A DNA stretch of 64,000 bases from Streptomyces sp. NBC_00690 (GTDB lineage Bacteria > Actinomycetota > Actinomycetes > Streptomycetales > Streptomycetaceae). Under the pieces are notes generated by a model. The model was not told the DNA's origin. It made no database searches and saw nothing but the letters and a program-made list of their open reading frames with translations. The position numbers and the translations under genes are program-made. The stretch is from positions 5,545,501 to 5,609,500 of the forward strand of contig NZ_CP109009.1 in the NCBI RefSeq assembly GCF_036226685.1. Direction: 5' to 3'. This document shows, piece after piece, positions 59,623-64,000 of the stretch (its first letter is position 1; every line of letters begins with the position of its first letter).

Positions 59623-60477
59623 ATGATGGAAAGAGTCCGCTGGGACGAGTTGCCCTCAGACCTACGCGCGGCAATCACGGCACGAGCGGGGGAGGTCACT
59701 TCTGCTCACGTCGTTCCCGAGGGCCTGCACTGCACCGCTGCGCTGAAGCTCCGTACGGAACGGGAATCCCTGTTCCTCAAGGGGGTGCGGCTCACCGATG
59801 GGCCCGGGCTCGCGGGTCTCAAGTTCGAACAGGAGATCAATGGCATCCTGACCGGAGTCTGCCCGCCCATCAACTTCCAGGTTGAGGCCGCGGGGTGGTA
59901 CTGCCTCGCCTTCGCCTACATCGACGGGCGCCACGCGGACTTCACCCCTGGTACGGAGGACCTGCCGTCCATCACGCTCACACTTCGGCGAATGGGGACT
60001 CTCCGCAACCTGAGGACACCTGTGGAAAGCCTTGCCGGGAAGTTCAAGGGGTTCCTTTCTCCCGCAGAGGCCGAGCTGCTGACGGGGTCGTGTCTGCTCC
60101 ACATGGATTCCAACCCTCACAACGTGCTCGTCACACCCCGACGAGCCCACTTCGTGGACTGGGCGAGGGCGGCCCTCGGGCCGGCATGGGTGGACCCCGT
60201 GTACATGGCGACCTGGTTGATGACGTACGGGTGCCCTCCGGGGGATGCCCTCAAGTGGCTGTCGAACTTCACCAGTTGGCGACAGGCGGACCCGAGAGCC
60301 GTGGAGGCGTTCGTGGCCGCCTCGTGCCGGCAGTGGACGGACCAGGTGGGGGAGGCCGACGCGAAGGAACGAAACGAGCGCTTTACGCGGCTCCTGGGCT
60401 TTCCCCATGAATGGTCGTTGGGTTCCGGCTCCTTGCAGGGCGTTCCATTGGCGTCGCATCGGATCGACCGGTCGTAG
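59623..60477 (+). CDS. Aminoglycoside-phosphotransferase-fold kinase-like protein
   Basis: A 284-residue APH/ChoK-superfamily protein. The catalytic loop is L-L-H-M-D-S-N-P-H-N-V-L-V (Asp162, Asn167), the metal-binding Asp is in F-V-D-W-A-R-A (Asp179), and a V-D-P-V-Y-M strand follows. The N-terminal lobe has F-L-K-G with the ATP Lys and a conserved Glu in E-Q-E-I-N. GGGAG lies 5 nt before ATG 59623. No export signal. Orphan members act on antibiotics, choline-like molecules or proteins; here it sits with an XRE/TPR regulator and microproteins. The substrate is unknown; resistance should not be assumed. Confidence 0.82.
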   Translation: MMERVRWDELPSDLRAAITARAGEVTSAHVVPEGLHCTAALKLRTERESLFLKGVRLTDGPGLAGLKFEQEINGILTGVCPPINFQVEAAGWYCLAFAYIDGRHADFTPGTEDLPSITLTLRRMGTLRNLRTPVESLAGKFKGFLSPAEAELLTGSCLLHMDSNPHNVLVTPRRAHFVDWARAALGPAWVDPVYMATWLMTYGCPPGDALKWLSNFTSWRQADPRAVEAFVAASCRQWTDQVGEADAKERNERFTRLLGFPHEWSLGSGSLQGVPLASHRIDRS

Positions 60478-60547
60478 TCGGCGCTACGGGTGCCCGCCCC
60501 AAGGTGGGACCCGCAGCGGCGACATCGTGGCCTTCAACGGCCATCAT

Positions 60548-61561
60548 CTACGTGGCGTCGGTCTGGAGGTCGTCGTCCTGGTCGGTGGTCAGTGCGGCCG
60601 GCAGTGGTAGCCCGTACTTGTCGCACAGGAATCGGGTCTGGCAGTACCGCTGGGCGTCGGCGGCCACCCTGCCGAGGATCGCGGCATTCATACCGGCACC
60701 GATGAGGACACCCACGAACGGGACCACCTTGGCGACGTTCTGCACCGGCACCCTGGAGCCGGCCGGGCCCAACTGCTGCATCAACTTCTCCAGGGCGGCC
60801 AGCAGACGATGGTCCTGGCGAAGCTTGTCGGACCACCTTATGCGCCCCTTGATCGCATTCGCCGCCCGTGCGGTATCACGCAACGGCTCGGCCTTTGCCG
60901 CCTGGGCCATGAAGGACCGGCGTACCAGGCGCTGGATGAACAACTGCTCGTCGGGGTCTTTGGCGTCGTAGCCGTAGGAGTACGCGACGCGCGTTGCGAT
61001 CGATGTGCTCAGGACCTGGACGACGAGGATGTCCGCCGTCATCGCGACGGGTATCCCGGCGACGGGAACCATCGCCAGCAGGCCCATGGCGCCACCCTCG
61101 AACGCGCCGGCGGTCCGCCATCTGAGGGTGTTGGAGGTCAGCAGCCGGTCGCAGACCTTGAGGTCCTGCTGTCGCAGTTCGGTGAAGCTGTCGAGTTCGA
61201 CTCCTCGTTTGCGGGCGAGCTTCTCGACGTTCTTCGGGTCGTTGAGGTCCATCGCCCAGTCGTTGACCAGTTCGAGCAGCGCCGCCGCGCCTGCGAGCGC
61301 CGGGCGCATGGCCTTGTCGGCGACCGCGTCGCCTGCGCGACGGATCGGTTCCGTGACCGTCTCCGGCACGGCGTCCTTCACCCGTCTCGCGGCCATCCCC
61401 GCAACTTCACCGGTGCGACCGAGTGCAGTGCTCGCCCAGTTCGGCAGACCACGGCGGTTGTTGCGGCGCTGCCAGTGTTCGTTGAGGGTGTCCCACACCT
61501 GCTTGTCGTACGCACTCATCGGGACTGCACCGAGGGCGAGTGGGGCGGTGTAAGAGCTCAT
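60548..61561 (-). CDS. EcsC-family protein
   Basis: A 337-residue protein with the EcsC-type hydrophobic core: A-F-E-G-G-A-M-G-L-L-A-M-V-P-V-A-G-I-P-V-A-M-T-A-D-I-L in the middle, Y-S-Y-G-Y-D-A, and late V-A-K-V-V-P-F-V-G-V-L-I-G-A-G-M-N-A. EcsC domains are linked to the Ecs ABC transporter in Firmicutes but most actinobacterial members are solitary, of unknown role. The start 61561 has GGAG 7 nt upstream; an internal ATG at 61519 is possible. It is convergent with the kinase-like gene. Confidence 0.85.
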   Translation of the reverse strand: MSSYTAPLALGAVPMSAYDKQVWDTLNEHWQRRNNRRGLPNWASTALGRTGEVAGMAARRVKDAVPETVTEPIRRAGDAVADKAMRPALAGAAALLELVNDWAMDLNDPKNVEKLARKRGVELDSFTELRQQDLKVCDRLLTSNTLRWRTAGAFEGGAMGLLAMVPVAGIPVAMTADILVVQVLSTSIATRVAYSYGYDAKDPDEQLFIQRLVRRSFMAQAAKAEPLRDTARAANAIKGRIRWSDKLRQDHRLLAALEKLMQQLGPAGSRVPVQNVAKVVPFVGVLIGAGMNAAILGRVAADAQRYCQTRFLCDKYGLPLPAALTTDQDDDLQTDAT

Positions 61562-62056
61562 CGAGGTTCTCCATGGTGACCGTTGCTGCTGGTGCGCGAT
61601 GCCTTACCAGCCAACACACGGGTGACACCGCGGTGAGGGTGGCGATGTCCAGAGCCGACTGCGCCGCGCACCTGTGGGTTGGCAACTCATCTCTGCCGCG
61701 AAGTAGCGGTCAGGATCCATGATTCTGGCCTCTTTTGGGAGGTTGGGGCAGGGCTTTGGCCTTGTTGAGATCTCTGTACCCGTCGACCAGGGTGGTTGGG
61801 GGCGCCTGGCGACGAGCCCCCACGTTCATCTGCCGGGCGTCCGCGAGCTGTCTGCCCACACACCCAACGTCAGGACGGCGGCTGCCCGCGCTGGGATCCG
61901 CCCGCCGAGACCAGATGCATTTCCCCGCGGATCTGGATGCGGAAGAACTCTGCCCAGGGCCAGCTGTATCTGGTTCGGACCCGGCTGGAGAGCACGGCGT
62001 CACATCAACTGGGAGCTGGCCTCGTGAGCGGTTCGCACACCGGCGTACGGGAGCGG
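61562..62056. other. Intergenic region, possible gene remnants
   Basis: About 495 bp with weak third-position bias and short open frames on both strands, none with a ribosome-binding site or recognised family. A leftward segment (about 61712-61860) reads as ordered protein (L-V-D-G-Y-R-D-L-N-K-A-K-A-L) and could be the end of a decayed gene. Confidence 0.4.
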
Positions 62057-62617
62057 TCAGTGTGCGGCGAGCGCGCGGAGCGCGAGTTCTACCTGGTGGG
62101 CGATAGCGGCTGGCTCATCGTCGGGCAGCAACTGCGCGATGCGGATGAGTCCGAGGAGTTGATAGGCGATGTCGTCCGCTGTCACATCGCGAGCAAGGGT
62201 CCGATCGCCTTGGGAGCGGTCAACGGCCTCTTGGCCGATCTTGGTGAGATGCGCCAGGCAGCGCTGGAGGTCTGCATCCGACGGCGATCCGCCTGCCAGT
62301 ACATCGATCATCGCCTGGTTGGCGACCAGGCCGGTGATCGTGGCGGTGAAGAACTCGCGGAGGCCGTCCACTGCGGAAGACCCCGTTGGCAGGGGGGCCC
62401 GTGCGAGTGCGGCGAGATCGGTCCCGGTCACGGCCTGCACGAGGTGTTCGCGGGTGGGGAAGTGCCGGTAGAGGGTCCCGATGCCGACGCCGGCCGCCGT
62501 GGCGACGGCCCGCATGTCAACGGCCATGCCGGACCGTCGGAACGCCTCGCCCGCCGCGGTGAGGATGCGTTCCCTGTTGGCTGCGGCGTCTCGGCGCTGC
62601 TTGCGATCCTGTGACAT
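62057..62617 (-). CDS. TetR-family regulator
   Basis: A 186-residue repressor: N-terminal helix-turn-helix (about 10-60) with R-E-R-I-L-T-A-A-G-E-A-F, V-A-T-A-A-G-V-G-I-G-T-L-Y-R-H-F-P-T-R-E, then a helical ligand-binding domain. The ATG 62617 has GGAGGG directly before it (unusually close). Two palindromes in the divergent region are its likely operators, controlling itself and the SDR gene. Confidence 0.93.
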   Translation of the reverse strand: MSQDRKQRRDAAANRERILTAAGEAFRRSGMAVDMRAVATAAGVGIGTLYRHFPTREHLVQAVTGTDLAALARAPLPTGSSAVDGLREFFTATITGLVANQAMIDVLAGGSPSDADLQRCLAHLTKIGQEAVDRSQGDRTLARDVTADDIAYQLLGLIRIAQLLPDDEPAAIAHQVELALRALAAH

Positions 62618-62635
62618 CCCTCCACTATAGCGATT

Positions 62636-62685
62636 CGGAACACGTGTTCCGTTTGATGCTATCTTGATTCGGAACACATGTTCCG
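62636..62685. promoter_or_regulatory. Two palindromic operators between the TetR and SDR genes
   Basis: CGGAACACGTGTTCCG (62636-62651, perfect) and CGGAACACATGTTCCG (62670-62685, one central mismatch pair), centred 34 bp apart, about three helical turns. They are placed between the divergent starts, as usual for a TetR repressor covering both promoters. Confidence 0.85.
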
Positions 62686-62706
62686 TTACGGAGGGGAGTG
62701 GGCGCG

Positions 62707-63528
62707 ATGCACACGATGGTGATCACAGGAGGCACCGACGGTATGGGCGCGGCCCTGGCCCGCCACTACCTCGCGGCCGGGGAGCGCGTCACGGTGATCG
62801 GAAGGAGCCGCAGCAAGTTCGATGCGCTGGTGACGGCCGTGTCCTGCGTGGATCCGTCGGCAGCGGCGCGGGCTGAGTTCGTCCCAGCTGACCTGTCCCT
62901 GGTCGCCGACAGCCGGCGGGTGGTCGATCACCTCCTGGCGCACCATGAGCGCATCGACTCCCTGGTGCTGGCCGCCTCCTTCATCCGGCAGCGCAGGCAG
63001 ACCACGACCGAAGGACATGAGGCGTCCTGGGCGCTGTTCTTCCTCAGCAAGTACCTCTTCGTCACCGGACTCGCTCCGCTGCTTCGTGTCGCCGAACGGC
63101 CGGTGATCGTGAACACCGCCGTCCCGGGTGCGCGAGTGGATGCGGTGAACTTCGAGGACCTGGAGATGGTCCATGAGTTCACCTTCAGACGCTCCAATGC
63201 CCAGCAGCGTCGCGCCAACGAACTCCTCGGGGTCCTCGCCGCCGACGGCATTCCCAACCTCGCCTACATCACCTGGGGCCCGGCCCGGCTGGTGCGTTCC
63301 AGCTTCGCGGGCGAGGTCGGAGGGGTCATGCGCATCACCGCCGCCGTCCTCGGGCGCCTACTGGGCCAGCGCCCGGAAGCCGCGGTAGGCCCGATCATCC
63401 GCATCATCGATGATCCGAGCCCGGGACGAGCCGCCTACCGCGGCGCAACCGAGCGCGCCCTCAACGTCGGCCGCCAGGACGGGACGGACGCCGTACGGCT
63501 GGCTGCGGCGGTCGAGGAGGGCCTGTGA
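62707..63528 (+). CDS. Short-chain dehydrogenase/reductase-like protein without the usual Tyr
   Basis: A 273-residue Rossmann-fold SDR with T-G-G-T-D-G-M-G (7-14) for the cofactor, V-I-G-R-S-R-S-K next to it (likely NADP preference), and an L-V-L-A-A-S-F-like strand. Where the catalytic Y-x-x-x-K should be, the sequence reads R-S-N-A-Q-Q-R-R-A-N, so the Tyr and Lys are missing. It may bind cofactor without the classic chemistry or use other residues. GTG 62698 is an alternative start. It is divergent from the TetR gene and shares its operators. Confidence 0.78.
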   Translation: MHTMVITGGTDGMGAALARHYLAAGERVTVIGRSRSKFDALVTAVSCVDPSAAARAEFVPADLSLVADSRRVVDHLLAHHERIDSLVLAASFIRQRRQTTTEGHEASWALFFLSKYLFVTGLAPLLRVAERPVIVNTAVPGARVDAVNFEDLEMVHEFTFRRSNAQQRRANELLGVLAADGIPNLAYITWGPARLVRSSFAGEVGGVMRITAAVLGRLLGQRPEAAVGPIIRIIDDPSPGRAAYRGATERALNVGRQDGTDAVRLAAAVEEGL

Positions 63529-63648
63529 CGGCTCGGGGCTACGGCTGCCGTCGGACGGAAGCCCGACGGAACCACCGCCGATCATCTACGAGCCCGAGTC
63601 CCCGCCCGTAGGTGACCAAGGAGGCAGGGGCAGGGCGGAAGCACTCAT

Positions 63649-64000
63649 CTAGGAGGTGAAGGCTTCGCTGATGGCGTGACTGTCCTCGTGCATGCGGTAG
63701 CCGGTGATCTTGCCGTCGGCCGCGGTGATGTGGAGGGCGAAGTGGTTGGTGAAGGACTTGCCGGTGGCCAGGACTCCGAAGCGGTTGTGGCCGATGACCA
63801 CGGCGTGGTTGCCGTCGACGACGGTGGTAGCGACGACGTACTCCTCGGCGGGAGTCAGATGCTGTCCGAAGGAGGCGAAGAACGCGGCGATGTCGTCCTT
63901 GCTGGTGCGGCTGCCGGCCCACGGGATGTTGGGGGCGCCGGCGACCTGGAAGTCGACGCCGTCGTCGAAGAGGTCCAGCAGGGCGGGCACGTCGCCTTCG
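63649..64000 (-). CDS. NTF2-like (SnoaL-type) protein, 5' end outside the window
   Basis: At least 113 residues of a small alpha/beta cone fold: V-D-F-Q-V-A-G-A-P-N-I-P-W-A-G, F-F-A-S-F-G-Q-H-L and V-V-D-G-N-H-A-V-V-I-G-H-N-R-F, ending in a G-K-I-T-G-Y-R-M-H-E-D-S strand. It resembles SnoaL-like polyketide-cyclase/NTF2 proteins, usually 120-145 residues. A GTG at 63990 is in frame, but the open frame and similarity pattern continue to the window edge, so the start is probably cut off. Function unknown. Confidence 0.75.
   Translation of the reverse strand, partial: EGDVPALLDLFDDGVDFQVAGAPNIPWAGSRTSKDDIAAFFASFGQHLTPAEEYVVATTVVDGNHAVVIGHNRFGVLATGKSFTNHFALHITAADGKITGYRMHEDSHAISEAFTS

Noticed and set aside
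55724..60477. Prophage or integrative element
   Set aside because: No integrase, tRNA, att repeat, structural or replication gene is seen; only small genes, a regulator and a kinase-like gene.
59623..60477. Aminoglycoside resistance gene
   Set aside because: The fold motifs are general to the APH superfamily and nothing in sequence or neighbourhood points to an antibiotic substrate.
61710..62003. Small leftward gene between the EcsC and TetR genes
   Set aside because: No ribosome-binding site, weak codon bias and no recognisable family; treated as possible remnant only.

Overview
The window is a stretch of a very GC-rich actinobacterial chromosome, almost certainly Streptomyces or a close relative. 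The evidence is G/C at most third codon positions, GTG starts and 4-bp stop/start overlaps, a chaplin, a MelC1/MelC2 tyrosinase pair, a DasR-type operator in front of a chitinase, and a Tad/Flp pilus locus of the kind found in streptomycetes. No rRNA, tRNA, CRISPR array, intact insertion sequence or prophage was recognised.

Layout. (1) 1-8513: an exopolysaccharide-type operon of polymerase/ligase, MurJ/Wzx-like flippase, NodB-type deacetylase, GT4 glycosyltransferase, Wzz-like co-polymerase and GNAT-like protein, tightly overlapped, facing a convergent secreted GH26-like glycosidase with a long proline-rich stalk. (2) 8684-11515: an ATP-grasp ligase and a flavoprotein monooxygenase-like gene. 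(3) 11558-14920: small hypothetical proteins, a DUF4352-type lipoprotein and a cytochrome P450. (4) 15364-17561: melC1-melC2 tyrosinase operon, a short chaplin with a BldN-like promoter, and a tiny secreted peptide. (5) 17562-22975: D-amino-acid catabolism: N-acyl-D-amino-acid deacylase and D-amino-acid deaminase diverge from a PfkB sugar kinase, IclR regulator and RidA. (6) 23108-27143: a membrane Ser/Thr kinase and a GH18 chitinase. (7) 27522-43112: a Tad pilus locus (cpaB, tadZ, two tadE-like genes, tadA, tadB, tadC, flp, a tadG-like gene, lipoprotein, OmpA-like protein, membrane protein, DUF192, prepilin peptidase) with a histidine kinase/response regulator pair inside it. (8) 43221-55598: mostly housekeeping genes: DUF2079 membrane protein, AlkZ-like protein, HxlR regulator, aldo/keto reductase, cis-prenyltransferase, PhoH, lytic transglycosylase, AI-2E-type transporter, ahpC-ahpD. 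(9) 55724-60477: an accessory island with two tandem copies of an unrecognised two-gene unit, an XRE/repeat regulator, several microproteins and an APH-fold kinase-like gene. (10) 60548-64000: EcsC-family protein, a TetR/SDR pair with two palindromic operators, and a truncated NTF2-like gene.

How the parts relate. Regions 1, 4, 6 and 7 all concern the cell surface: polysaccharide, chaplin, chitinase and pili. The most unusual part is region 9. There, a two-gene unit (a 74-residue protein resembling HicA and a 106-residue partner overlapping it by 35 nt) is present twice at a constant 685-nt offset. The ends are near-identical and the middles diverged. A 25-nt fragment of the neighbouring regulator lies between the copies. 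This suggests duplication of a larger module followed by deletion. The copies occupy the place next to ahpCD where oxyR is commonly found in streptomycetes.
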